From CAVZQN01 sp963837395 (GTDB taxonomy: Bacteria > Acidobacteriota > HRBIN11 > JAKEFK01), in NCBI GenBank assembly GCA_963837395.1, contig CAWINI010000004.1, forward strand, positions 2,790,001 through 2,854,000: a stretch of DNA of 64,000 nucleotides, given 5' to 3'. Both the position numbers and the translations under genes were made by a program. Below are positions 42,349 to 50,969 of the stretch, in pieces (the stretch's first letter is position 1; every line of letters begins with the position of its first letter). The notes beneath the pieces are model-generated. The model was given only the letters and a program-made list of their open reading frames with translations, did no database searches and was not told the DNA's origin.

Positions 42349-43179
42349 TTACTTAACTTTCTTTAACGATGCGACTGCCCGCTTATCTTCCTCGGCACGA
42401 ACACTCGGACGTTTCAATCGCGCTTGTTTTACGCTGAGCTGCAATGCTTCCATAAGATCGCTGACTTTCGGTTTCGCTTTCGGTTTCACAATCGTCAGCT
42501 TGCGGCCTTTGATCTTGGCTTCCAACATTTCTTGAACTGCTTCAACGTAGTTACTCTTGAACTCTTCCGGTTCAAAAGACTCCGTTAAATTTTCGATTAA
42601 CTCTTTTGCCAGCACCAATTCTTTATCGCGCAGTTTCACATCTTCCGGAATTTTGTTGTCATTTTCACGAACTTCATCCGGATAAAGCATCATATGCAAA
42701 ACTAATCCTTCCATGCCAGGCCGAATCATCGCCAGATATTCATGATTTCTCATGACCAATTTTCCGATCGCGCACTTTTTGGTTTCATCCATGGCTTTAC
42801 CTAAAAGCGCAAACGTTTTTTCACTATTACGATCAGGTCCCAGATAGTAGGTTCGTTCAAAATAAATCGGATCAATTTCGCTGATGTCTGTGAATTGAAT
42901 AATTTCAAGATTGCTGCTGGATTCCGGCCGCACAGTCTTTAGATCCTCTTCATCAACTGTGATGTACCGATCTTTTTCATATTGATAACCTTTTACTAAC
43001 TCCGATCGCTGCACAACACATTCGCAAACCGGACAATAATTCTGCAATTGAATGCGGCTCCCGCATTTTTCATGAAGCAAATTGAAGGAAATATCGTGGG
43101 AAGTTGTTGCTGAAAAAAGCTTAACTGGAATTGAAACTAATCCGAAACTAATTGTGCCTGTCCATATTGATGTCGCCAT
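42349..43179 (-). CDS. ku: Ku protein of bacterial non-homologous end joining
   Basis: 276 residues from ATG 43179. MATSIWTGTISFGLVSIPVK is the classical start, followed by the NLLHEKCGSRIQ and CPVCE core and GYQYEKDRYITVDEEDL. The C-terminus is basic (KGRKLTIVKPKAKPK). Ku binds DNA ends and recruits LigD; no ligD lies in this window. The short upstream frame extension has no ribosome site. Confidence 0.95.
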   Translation of the reverse strand: MATSIWTGTISFGLVSIPVKLFSATTSHDISFNLLHEKCGSRIQLQNYCPVCECVVQRSELVKGYQYEKDRYITVDEEDLKTVRPESSSNLEIIQFTDISEIDPIYFERTYYLGPDRNSEKTFALLGKAMDETKKCAIGKLVMRNHEYLAMIRPGMEGLVLHMMLYPDEVRENDNKIPEDVKLRDKELVLAKELIENLTESFEPEEFKSNYVEAVQEMLEAKIKGRKLTIVKPKAKPKVSDLMEALQLSVKQARLKRPSVRAEEDKRAVASLKKVK

Positions 43180-43363
43180 AATGAAATTACTATATATCAG
43201 CATCCAGAAGGAAGGTAGTCCAAATTATAGAATTGCCGTCGAATAAATTACTACACGATGAGATGTGAATATTTGACTGCTTTTTTGAATTTTGTATGGC
43301 GGCACCCAAAATCCGCTTTACTAAAATTGAGTCGTGAAGGATCTATCCAAAGGAGACGATTCC

Positions 43364-43432
43364 ATGAAGCGGATATTAATTCTGGTGCCAATCTTCATGG
43401 CATTTGCCTTGTTCTTTCTCGATTGTATTTAA
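43364..43432 (+). CDS. Possible 22-residue hydrophobic peptide
   Basis: AAAGGAGACGATTCC precedes ATG 43364. The peptide MKRILILVPIFMAFALFFLD, then CI, is almost wholly hydrophobic and ends in a lipobox-like LDC. It lies in the 300-bp gap between ku and the histidine kinase; the longer frame 43258-43464 that covers it lacks protein-like features. Might be a small membrane peptide; unproven. Confidence 0.4.
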   Translation: MKRILILVPIFMAFALFFLDCI

Positions 43433-43480
43433 ATCCTGGCTGTTATTTAGTAGCATCATCTTAACCGGGGGTTTCTGCCG

Positions 43481-45493
43481 ATGGGTATGGACTCAGATTC
43501 TTCGAACCTAAATCTTAAGCAGCTTTTTTATGCGGTTCTTACAGGAGCTGCTTATTATCTTGGTGCTAAATTAGGATTTGCATTAAAGGCCGGTGAATTC
43601 CCAATCTCCACACTCTGGCCTCCAAACGCAATCTTGTTCGCAGCTTTACTACTGGCTCCAAGGCAATCCTGGTGGCTGCTATTGGTCGCAGTTCTTCCTG
43701 CCCATATTTTGGTTCAACTTGAAAGCGGCGTTCCTTTATTGCGATCGCTTGGATGGTTTCTAACTAACACGAGCGAAGGTTTGATTGGTGCGATTTTGCT
43801 CCGTGACTGTTTTAAGGTCACATCTTGTTTCGATTCGCTCCGTGGAGTCTCATGTTTTTTGATTTGTGGTGTTCTCATTGCTCCTTTGGCTACCAGCTTT
43901 CTGGATGCAGGCGTTGTTGCCGCTACCGGATGGCAATCTGACTACTGGGAACTCTGGGGGACTCGATTAATTTCAAACATACTTGCGAATCTTACAATCG
44001 TGCCAGCGGTGGTAAGCATAGGAATGCAAGGCTCTTCTTGGTTACGAAAGATAAGTTGGAATCGATACATCGAAGCGCTATCACTTGGAATTTTTACAGT
44101 CTTAATATCTTCATTGATCTTTCAGTCTGCAGTTGAGTATGTGGTCCCAGCACTTATTTTGTTTCCTTTGCTGTGGGCAGTGTTACGGTTCGGTCCTGGC
44201 GGCGTCAGCATTTCTTTATTAATCATTACTTTGATTACGCTTTGGAATATAGTACATGGTCGTGAACCGGTGAGTGAAGCTTCAATGGCACAAAAAGTTC
44301 TGAACTTGCAGATTTTTTTGACGGTGATGAGCATTACTATGATTTCTCTCGCTGCAGTTTTGCACGAACGGCGTGAGGCAACGGAAGCACTGAGAAAAAG
44401 TGAAGATCGCATGAGTATGGCAGCAGAGTGGACGAAACTCGGTTTTTGGAGCTACGATTTCGTGACCGGTGAAACCTGGATTTCTGATCATTTGCATAAA
44501 ATGTTAGGTTTTGGTGACGGCGCCATATCCTGTACCTTTCTTAATGAGCTGATTCATCCCGACGATCGCCAACGTTCAACGGAAAAATTTGAAGAATCCA
44601 TAACAAAGAAACAAGACTTTGAAGCTGAATATCGTTTGCTTCTTCCGGCAAATAAGGTTTGCTGGATAAATAATCGGGCTCGAACAATTTATGACTCTAC
44701 GGGCAAACCTGTTTACACATCAGGAGTCGTTTTTGATTCTACCGAACGGAAGATAGCGGCAATTGAAGCTGAAAAGCAACGTGAAGAATTGATGCATCTC
44801 ACCAGAGTTTCAATTCTTGGTCAACTTTCTGGCGCGTTGGCACATGAGTTAAATCAACCATTAGCTGCGATTCTGAGTAATGCACAAGCTGCACAAAGGT
44901 TCTTAAACCAGAATGGATCCGTAGACCACGAAGAATTCAGAGAAATTTTAAAGGATATTGCGGATGAGGATAAACGTGCCGGGGCAGTAATTCAAAGACT
45001 CCGGGCTTTGTTAAAAAAAGAGGAAACAAAATATCAAAGTTTGGATTTAAATGAAGTTGTTACTGATGTTCTTCGGTTAACACATAGTGATCTTTTAACA
45101 CAAAATGTGAATGTCACTACAAAATTGCAAAAAACACTTCCCAGGATTACTGGCGATCTCGTTCAGCTTCAGCAAGTAATGTTGAATTTAATCCTGAATG
45201 CATGTGAAGCAATGACCGTTAATCCCTCTTCCGATCGAGCTCTCACTCTGATCACCGAGATCAATGAAAATAATCAAGTAAGCTTTGCGATTGAAGATAG
45301 TGGACCGGGAATTGTTGTGGATTTAATGGATCGGATCTTTGAGCCTTTTGTCACTACGAAAGAACAAGGGCTTGGCCTGGGATTATCAATTAGTCGCACC
45401 ATTTTATCGGCCCATAATGGCAGCCTTCTTGTGAGAAATAATGATGGTCAGGGAGCAACATTTTATATAGTGTTACCTGCCGAAAAATCTTGA
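43481..45493 (+). CDS. Sensor histidine kinase: MASE1, PAS, HisKA, HATPase
   Basis: 670 residues. The N-terminal MASE1 membrane domain (about residues 15-300) starts AYYLGAKLGFALK and has STLWPPNAILFAALL. A PAS domain follows (EWTKLGFWSYDFVTGETWIS to VVFDSTERK), then HisKA with the phospho-His in LGQLSGALAHELNQPLAAIL and HATPase motifs LNLILNACEAM (N box), EDSGPGI and GLGLGLSISRTI. The family type is FixL-like. The next gene, a receiver protein, follows directly and is probably its partner. Confidence 0.93.
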   Translation: MGMDSDSSNLNLKQLFYAVLTGAAYYLGAKLGFALKAGEFPISTLWPPNAILFAALLLAPRQSWWLLLVAVLPAHILVQLESGVPLLRSLGWFLTNTSEGLIGAILLRDCFKVTSCFDSLRGVSCFLICGVLIAPLATSFLDAGVVAATGWQSDYWELWGTRLISNILANLTIVPAVVSIGMQGSSWLRKISWNRYIEALSLGIFTVLISSLIFQSAVEYVVPALILFPLLWAVLRFGPGGVSISLLIITLITLWNIVHGREPVSEASMAQKVLNLQIFLTVMSITMISLAAVLHERREATEALRKSEDRMSMAAEWTKLGFWSYDFVTGETWISDHLHKMLGFGDGAISCTFLNELIHPDDRQRSTEKFEESITKKQDFEAEYRLLLPANKVCWINNRARTIYDSTGKPVYTSGVVFDSTERKIAAIEAEKQREELMHLTRVSILGQLSGALAHELNQPLAAILSNAQAAQRFLNQNGSVDHEEFREILKDIADEDKRAGAVIQRLRALLKKEETKYQSLDLNEVVTDVLRLTHSDLLTQNVNVTTKLQKTLPRITGDLVQLQQVMLNLILNACEAMTVNPSSDRALTLITEINENNQVSFAIEDSGPGIVVDLMDRIFEPFVTTKEQGLGLGLSISRTILSAHNGSLLVRNNDGQGATFYIVLPAEKS

Positions 45494-45531
45494 ACCTCCC
45501 CAATGAGCTACCCAGGCCCTATACTATTAAT

Positions 45532-45891
45532 ATGAACCGTGTGGCGGTAGTGGATGATGAAGAGTCAGTTAGAAAAGCGCTTTCTCGTTTAATCCGCTCG
45601 GCCGGTTTCGAAGTAGAAACGTTTGCTTCTGGCACTGAATATCTGAATTCTTTGCAAATTAAACGACCTGATTGTCTTGTGATCGATTTGCATATGCCAG
45701 TTCTAAATGGTATTGATGTTTTAAATAAAATGTCGGATCAAAATATTAAAATTCCGGCAATAGTAATCACTGGTTATGATGGCGTCGGAATGACGCAACG
45801 CGTATTAACCGCTGGAGCTCTAACCTGCCTTCACAAGCCGGTCGATGATGAATTATTGATCTCGGCACTCGAGTCCTGTACTAAAAAATAA
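45532..45891 (+). CDS. Single-domain response regulator (FixJ-type receiver)
   Basis: 119 residues from ATG 45532 (a TTG at 45490 would extend it over the kinase stop). VAVVDDEESVRKALSRLI, LVIDLHMPVLNGIDVL (phosphoacceptor Asp) and TCLHKPVDDELL (conserved Lys) are intact. No DNA-binding domain is attached, so output is by protein contact or phosphorelay. Operonic with the kinase and closed by a hairpin at 45896. Confidence 0.9.
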   Translation: MNRVAVVDDEESVRKALSRLIRSAGFEVETFASGTEYLNSLQIKRPDCLVIDLHMPVLNGIDVLNKMSDQNIKIPAIVITGYDGVGMTQRVLTAGALTCLHKPVDDELLISALESCTKK

Positions 45892-45895
45892 TCTG

Positions 45896-45925
45896 CGCCG
45901 CGAAAATCCTAAATGATTTTGCGGC
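45896..45925 (+). terminator. Terminator of the kinase-receiver operon
   Basis: GCCGCGAAAATC-6-GATTTTGCGGC forms a stable hairpin just after the receiver stop codon, although no long T run follows. Confidence 0.6.
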
Positions 45926-45961
45926 TTATCTGTATATAAAGAATATAAAAGGAGAATCACA

Positions 45962-46358
45962 ATGGCTTTTAAAACGAATCCAGTGAATTGGTTCGAAATT
46001 CCTGCAAAAGATCTAAGCAGATCAACAAAGTTCTATGAATCCATTTTCGATATTGAACTTAAATTACATGAAATGGGTCCATCACTCGTTGGTGCACCGT
46101 TAAAAATGGCAATGTTTCCTGGTGAAAAAGACGCCAGCGGTGCGAGCGGTGCATTGGTGAAATCGGAAGGTTATACTCCTTCTCACCAAGGGCCGATTAA
46201 TTTATTTTTCAGTGGACAATATTGAAAATGTACTCAAGAAAATTGAGCGTAATGGCGGTAAAACGCTTGCACCAAAATCGAGTATCGGTGAATACGGCTT
46301 TATTGGGCTGTTTGAAGATCCGGAAGGAAATCGAATCGGACTTCACTCTATGAAATAG
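45962..46358 (+). pseudogene. Glyoxalase/VOC-family protein with a one-base frameshift
   Basis: AAAAGGAGAATCACA precedes the ATG. NPVNWFEIPAKDLSRSTKFY, then KMAMFPGEK, is the VOC start. At about 46193-46205 the frame shifts by one extra base, and the family continues in the next frame as FSVDNIENVLKKIERNGGK, then GLFEDPEGNRIGLHS, to TAG 46356-46358. Restored length is 131 residues. Metal-binding VOC proteins have varied functions. The break could be an assembly error. Confidence 0.85.
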
Positions 46359-46367
46359 TTGCATTAC

Positions 46368-46390
46368 GGGGCGGGCTTCATGCCCGCCCC
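46368..46390 (+). terminator. Hairpin after the VOC gene
   Basis: GGGGCGGGC-5-GCCCGCCCC is a perfect 9-bp stem followed by a short pyrimidine stretch. Confidence 0.75.
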
Positions 46391-46479
46391 CCTATTAGTG
46401 CTTAGCTTGCAGCCTTATGTTGAAAATGCCATAATTTCTTCCCACTAATTTTTCTTCGCAGCTTTCATGCAATCTGAAT

Positions 46480-46556
46480 GGTGAGTGTAGCTCAGTTGGT
46501 AGAGCGCTGGATTGTGGCTCCAGTGGTCGAGGGTTCAAGTCCCTTCACTCACCCCA
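46480..46556 (+). tRNA. tRNA-His(GUG)
   Basis: Acceptor GTGAGTG/CACTCAC with the extra G at position -1 facing C73, anticodon stem CTGGA/TCCAG with loop TTGTGGC (anticodon GTG), and T arm GAGGG TTCAAGT CCCTT. CCA is encoded at 46554-46556, unlike in the tRNAs at 21 kb. Confidence 0.97.
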
Positions 46557-46659
46557 TTTAATTTTAGATTTTAGATTTGAGATTTCAGGTAGACTTCAGA
46601 TTGAATTAAGCAATAGACACTTGTAATAAATCAATTCCTCCACGAAGATAGCTTTTAAT

Positions 46660-47577
46660 ATGACTGCGAAAACTGGGAGTCGTTTGAATCTCAGGCGATT
46701 TGCGCAACTCTCGATTTTGGCGGCTGTTTTCACCATCGGCTTGAAATCGTCAGCATATCTGTTGACCGGTTCAATCGGATTATTGTCCGATGCTCTCGAA
46801 TCACTGGTGAATGTCATTGGAGCACTCATGGCTTTTTGGATGCTCACGATTGCTGCGCGTCCCGCCAATAGAGAACACGCATTCGGTTACAGCAAAGCTG
46901 AATATTTTTCCAGCGGAGCCGAAGGCGGATTAATTTTGATTGCAGCCGCAGGCATTGCATTAACCTCCATTGAGCGGCTGATTTCTCCGAGACCGTTGGA
47001 AAAAGTTGGTGTCGGCCTGGCAGTCTCAGGCGTAGCTTCAATTGTGAATTTCGTGATTGCGCGAATCTTAAAAAAAGCGGGGAAACAATATCATTCCATA
47101 ACGCTTGAAGCGGATGCCGAACATTTAATGACAGATGTTTGGACATCTGTGGGTGTTATCGGTGGAGTTGGTGCCGTTGCACTTACCGGCTGGCAAAGGC
47201 TCGATCCCATTATTGCTATCTTAGTTGCTGCAAATATTGTCAGATCCGGAATTCAAATTGTCAGGAGATCGGCTTTAGGACTCCTGGATCGATCTTTGCC
47301 GAGTGATGAGCACGATCTTATTTGCAAAACTCTAGAGCCATTCAAAAAAGATGGAATTCAGATTCACGCTTTAAAAACAAGGGAAGCGGGAGCAAGAAAA
47401 TTTGTTTCGTTCCATGTTGTAGTACCGGGAAATTGGACTGTCCATGAAGGACATCAATTCCTTGAAAAAATAGAAGCCGATATTTGCAAAGTGCTTCCTA
47501 ATGTTTCCGTGTTTACCCACCTCGAGTCACTGGATGATCCTGCTTCATACGATGATGAAGATCTCGACCGTATCTAG
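46660..47577 (+). CDS. Cation diffusion facilitator family transporter
   Basis: 305 residues with about five to six membrane helices followed by a C-terminal cytoplasmic domain. LTGSIGLLSDALESLVNVIG (metal-site Asp in helix 2) and DAEHLMTDVWTSVGVIGG (HxxxD in helix 5) are the zinc/iron/manganese site. C-terminal ALKTREAGARKFVSFHVVVP is the metallochaperone-like fold. Likely exports divalent metal by proton exchange. No obvious ribosome site; the gap before it contains simple TTTTAGATTT repeats. Confidence 0.93.
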   Translation: MTAKTGSRLNLRRFAQLSILAAVFTIGLKSSAYLLTGSIGLLSDALESLVNVIGALMAFWMLTIAARPANREHAFGYSKAEYFSSGAEGGLILIAAAGIALTSIERLISPRPLEKVGVGLAVSGVASIVNFVIARILKKAGKQYHSITLEADAEHLMTDVWTSVGVIGGVGAVALTGWQRLDPIIAILVAANIVRSGIQIVRRSALGLLDRSLPSDEHDLICKTLEPFKKDGIQIHALKTREAGARKFVSFHVVVPGNWTVHEGHQFLEKIEADICKVLPNVSVFTHLESLDDPASYDDEDLDRI

Positions 47578-47672
47578 CTCAGGCTGAACCCCATAACCAT
47601 TTCAGATTTTAGATTGCAGATTGAAGAGCTTCGATAAGCGAGTTCAATCTGAAATATAATAATTGTCTGTCT

Positions 47673-48263
47673 ATGAAGAAATTAATCCTATTCCTGTTTC
47701 TGTTAGCCACCGTATCTTATTCAGGCTTCACCATCGCGGATGAAAAAGAAGTACCAAATGATTCAGGAATGAAAGACCTTACCTCCCTGGAAATCCTGAA
47801 ACAGGACTTTAATGTTAACCAAGACAAAGTCCGTATCGTTACTCTCCTTTCACCTACATGAGGAATGTGTCGTCGGGGGTTCTCCGATATGCAACAGGTG
47901 ATGAATTCAATTTCTGAAAAGCGATTGCATCTGTTTGTAATTTGGTTACCAGCAATATCGACTGATAGCCGTAATGATGCGTTAGAAAGGTCAAATCTAT
48001 TTCCAGAAGATCGTGTTTCATATTATTGGGATGCCGAAAAACTAACAGGCAAATCATGGGATTCTGTTTTGGGATTAGGCATGAGCGCCTGGGATGTTTA
48101 CTTACTTTACCCCTCAAATCAAAACTGGAGTACGGAAATCCCATCACCAATATTCTGGATGCACCAATTGCAAGGAATTGAAAGTGAGCCTTATCTTGAT
48201 CGCGACGAATTTAAGCAAAAAGTGCAAGAACTGATTGCACAAATCCCTCAGAATCATTCATAA
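47673..48263 (+). CDS. Selenoprotein: exported thioredoxin-like protein with UGMC redox motif
   Basis: Residues 1-24 form a signal peptide (LILFLFLLATVSYSGF). The frame has one in-frame TGA at 47859-47861 and is otherwise open for 196 residues. Around it the protein reads VTLLSPT-U-GMCRRGFSDMQ, placing selenocysteine at residue 63 as the first residue of a UxxC redox pair after a beta strand, as in thioredoxin folds. The part after the TGA (LHLFVIWLPAIS, SYYWDAEKLTGKSW, AWDVYLLYP) continues the same fold. Annotation pipelines would split it into two frames. The next gene is AhpD-like, also a thiol redox protein. Confidence 0.85.
47859..47896 (+). promoter_or_regulatory. Candidate bacterial SECIS hairpin
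   Basis: Downstream of the TGA, TCGG (47873-47876) pairs with CCGA (47884-47887) around the loop GGGTTCT. The stem can be extended by a GU pair and, after a small mismatch, by TGT with GCA. Distance from UGA to a GU-containing loop is about 18-22 nt, as in known bacterial SECIS elements that bind SelB. Confidence 0.6.
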
Positions 48264-48333
48264 CTCACCTGATCGACAAATCCGAATTCAGTAGTTAATT
48301 TTTACGTCTAAACAAAAAATAAGGAGAAAAATT

Positions 48334-48831
48334 ATGGATAGAAGACTCGACTACCAAAAAATTCTACCTGAAGGAATGCGAGCGATTTATGTTTTGAACC
48401 GCTACAGTGAACAAAGCGGATTAGAACCCGAACTCTTAGCGTTGGTCAAAGTTCGCGCTTCGCAAATCAACGGTTGTGCATATTGCATAGATATGCATAC
48501 AAAAGAAGCCAGAAGCGGTGGCGAAACAGAACAACGTTTGTATGGTTTGAGCGCATGGCATGAAACGCTTTATTATACTGATCGCGAACGTGCCGCAATC
48601 GCACTTACAGAAGCTGTCACATTGATTGCAGACACTCATGTTCCGGATGAAATCTATAAACAAGCGCAACAACAATTCAAGGATGAAGAATTAGTGAAAC
48701 TGATGATTGCAATCAATATGATTAATCTCTGGAATCGGCTTGTAATCACATTCCGCACTCCGCCAGGCAGCTATGAGCTGGATCACTTTGTAACAAGACC
48801 TCACGAAGTTGCCACAAGTAAGGCTGAATAA
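48334..48831 (+). CDS. AhpD-like carboxymuconolactone decarboxylase family protein
   Basis: 165 residues. LVKVRASQINGCAYCIDMHT has the CxxCxxxH peroxidatic centre of the AhpD type, with ALTEAVTLI and LIMAIN-like helices after it. It probably acts as a peroxidase or a disulfide reductase. AAGGAGAAAAATT precedes ATG 48334. It follows the selenoprotein by 70 bp on the same strand, so a shared peroxide or thiol role is plausible. Confidence 0.9.
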   Translation: MDRRLDYQKILPEGMRAIYVLNRYSEQSGLEPELLALVKVRASQINGCAYCIDMHTKEARSGGETEQRLYGLSAWHETLYYTDRERAAIALTEAVTLIADTHVPDEIYKQAQQQFKDEELVKLMIAINMINLWNRLVITFRTPPGSYELDHFVTRPHEVATSKAE

Positions 48832-49275
48832 TCAGGAATTCTTTTTGCGTTGTTCAGCTTCATCAAGCCAACCACGTTTTAGTTTTTCGGGTGGCACACT
48901 CGATAGATACGGTTTGATATCCAGCACTGGCGTGCCGTCAAGCATATCTATTCCGCGGATCGATAATTTATTTCCATCGCGCGAAATTAATTCAACAACA
49001 GTGAGTCCAATTGGATTCGGCCGATACGGAGAACGCGTTGCAAACACTCCATGCGGTCTGTTATCAGACGGCGGTGTGCCGGTCAACTCCACGCTATCAG
49101 AACGATCAAAGACCCAGATCACATACAAATGTGAAAAGCCTTCAATGTCCAGCAATCCTTCTGAATACTCAGGCAACACTTCCAGAATTCCTTCTGCTGT
49201 ATGCTGCGCACCAAGACCTTTGGGAATTTCGGAAGTATCTTTATAAGCAGATCGAATATATCCAATCGGTTTCAC
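48832..49275 (-). CDS. trmO: tRNA (N6-threonylcarbamoyladenosine37-N6) methyltransferase TrmO
   Basis: 147 residues of the UPF0066/TsaA family. MKPIGYIRSAYKDTSEIPKG starts the beta-barrel; VFATRSPYRPNPIGLTVVEL and DMLDGTPVLDIKPYL are the SAM and tRNA binding motifs. Methylates t6A37 in tRNA-Thr. Its stop codon directly abuts that of the AhpD-like gene, with no space for a terminator. Confidence 0.92.
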   Translation of the reverse strand: MKPIGYIRSAYKDTSEIPKGLGAQHTAEGILEVLPEYSEGLLDIEGFSHLYVIWVFDRSDSVELTGTPPSDNRPHGVFATRSPYRPNPIGLTVVELISRDGNKLSIRGIDMLDGTPVLDIKPYLSSVPPEKLKRGWLDEAEQRKKNS

Positions 49276-49287
49276 GAAGAATTTAGT

Positions 49288-49737
49288 CTACTGAGCCGGT
49301 TGTTCCATCACAGCGGTTTCGGTATGAAACTTTGGCATCCATTTGCCACTGTGATTTACATAGGTAGTGGAGTTCCGAGCTTTCATCGTCTGGGTTTTGC
49401 CATCCATTGTTGCTGTGGAATTGGAAATGTAACTTAAAACCGCTGAATCTTTATCCAGCGTAAATACTTGGAAATCGGATAGTGTGTAATCGGACATCTT
49501 CATTTTAGAAAGAGTATCAATGAGCTGTTGTTTATTGTAGACATCACCGCTTACATCAATATCCATAATGTCGTCTGAAAGACCGGCAGAAAATGTTTTC
49601 ATGTCACCGTTTTTAATGGCTTCCCACAGCGACTTTTCGTTGGCGCTAAGTTTGTCCAGCATCGTATCTGCTGCAAAGCCGCTATAAGAAATCATCGAAA
49701 CACAAAGTACGAGTAAAGCAAATAAGATTTTTTTCAC
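49288..49737 (-). CDS. Exported SnoaL/DUF4440-like (NTF2 fold) protein
   Basis: 149 residues. A signal peptide (ILFALLVLCVSMISYSGFAA) is followed by EKSLWEAIKNGDMKTFSAGL, then SYISNSTATMDGK and HSGKWMPKFHTET, the usual order of a DUF4440 cone-shaped domain. The start is GTG 49737 with AAAAGGAG upstream. Function unknown. Runs toward the trmO gene's start with a 12-bp gap, so the two may be one transcript. Confidence 0.8.
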   Translation of the reverse strand: MKKILFALLVLCVSMISYSGFAADTMLDKLSANEKSLWEAIKNGDMKTFSAGLSDDIMDIDVSGDVYNKQQLIDTLSKMKMSDYTLSDFQVFTLDKDSAVLSYISNSTATMDGKTQTMKARNSTTYVNHSGKWMPKFHTETAVMEQPAQ

Positions 49738-49848
49738 TGTCTTCTCCTTTTATTACATGGCATTGAAAGAGCATTATTATCTCACAGGAACACCAGAGCA
49801 AGTTATGAGTTAATCTACGAGTCAATTTTCATATTAAGATAACTCTAA

Positions 49849-50850
49849 ATGACAAAAATCACTCCACTCATTTTAGGGTCAGGTCGCTCTGGAAAAGCGA
49901 TTGCAAAAAGTCTTGCAATATTGAACATCTTGCATCCACAACTTGAACTTGCAGCTCCGATTTTCTTGAAAAGAGATGCATCGATAAGCGATGAACGCAA
50001 GAAATATGAAAGGGTATTACTTGGAATATCGAATCCGCATGGTCTTCATGCGCAATCGATAATTGAAGCAGATCGTGCCGGCTTTGATGCAATCGTTTGC
50101 GAAAAACCAGCCTGCGTCAACATTGAACAACTTGAAAAACTTCAGAACATAAAAACTCCGACCGCAATTCTTCATGCTTATCGCCAAATGTGGGGACCCC
50201 AATTAATAAAAGAGATGATTGAGAATGGTGAATTCGGAGAATTGATTACGATTGAAGGCCGCTACTGGCATGCTTCCGCAGCGGATGTTGCGCTTTCATC
50301 AGCTCCAAAAAAAGCAAATTGGAAAAATGATGTCGCGCTTTCCGGGGAGTCTGATACGTATTTGGATTTAGGAACCCATTTGCTGGATGCATTTTGTTTT
50401 CTGCATGGATCGTTTAAACCTGAAATTCAAGGTTGGCGATCATACATTAACGCCAGTAGTCCGCATCGTGATACTCACATTCAAGTTGCGATGAATTGGA
50501 CGCAAGGAAAAAGGGCATTCGGTTCCATTTCAAAAACGCTACATGGTTCGCCGAATCATTTTGAGATTAATGTGATTGGCTCGAAAAAATACGCAAAGTG
50601 GGAATTTCTTCAGGCTGATGAAATTCATTTCGGAATGGGAAAAGATCGCAGCATCATAACGCGACGCGAAACTAAAAGTGGATCGCAACAAGATCCGTAT
50701 CATGCTGCCGGTTGGCTGGAAGGTTATATCGAAATCTCCAAACGCCTGATCAATCACACTTTCAACGGCGAAGCTCAAAATTACCCTACTTTAAGTGAAA
50801 ATCTGCAGCTCCTGGAAAGGATTTTCCATACCATTTGGCATGTAAAGTAG
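49849..50850 (+). CDS. Gfo/Idh/MocA-family NAD(P)-dependent oxidoreductase
   Basis: 333 residues. The N-terminal Rossmann part has PLILGSGRSGKAIAKSL, GISNPHGLHAQSI and the typical EKP motif (DAIVCEKPACVN). The C-terminal domain (GEFGELITIEGRYWH, YLDLGTHLLDAFCFL) contains the usual D and H of the substrate site. Likely oxidises a sugar or sugar-nucleotide. No ribosome site is seen before ATG 49849. The gene stands alone, so the substrate is unknown. Confidence 0.88.
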   Translation: MTKITPLILGSGRSGKAIAKSLAILNILHPQLELAAPIFLKRDASISDERKKYERVLLGISNPHGLHAQSIIEADRAGFDAIVCEKPACVNIEQLEKLQNIKTPTAILHAYRQMWGPQLIKEMIENGEFGELITIEGRYWHASAADVALSSAPKKANWKNDVALSGESDTYLDLGTHLLDAFCFLHGSFKPEIQGWRSYINASSPHRDTHIQVAMNWTQGKRAFGSISKTLHGSPNHFEINVIGSKKYAKWEFLQADEIHFGMGKDRSIITRRETKSGSQQDPYHAAGWLEGYIEISKRLINHTFNGEAQNYPTLSENLQLLERIFHTIWHVK

Positions 50851-50969
50851 GCTTTACCAAATGTAAAGCAAGCTTTCCCTACAGAATTGTGAATTTTACG
50901 ATACCTCCGACCATTTTCCAGGCCTATGTTTGTAATGAAATTTGTACAGACAATTTAAGGAAGGTAAGA

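Noticed and set aside
43258..43464. 68-residue frame between ku and the histidine kinase
   Set aside because: No ribosome site and no domain; the shorter frame at 43364 has a better initiation region.
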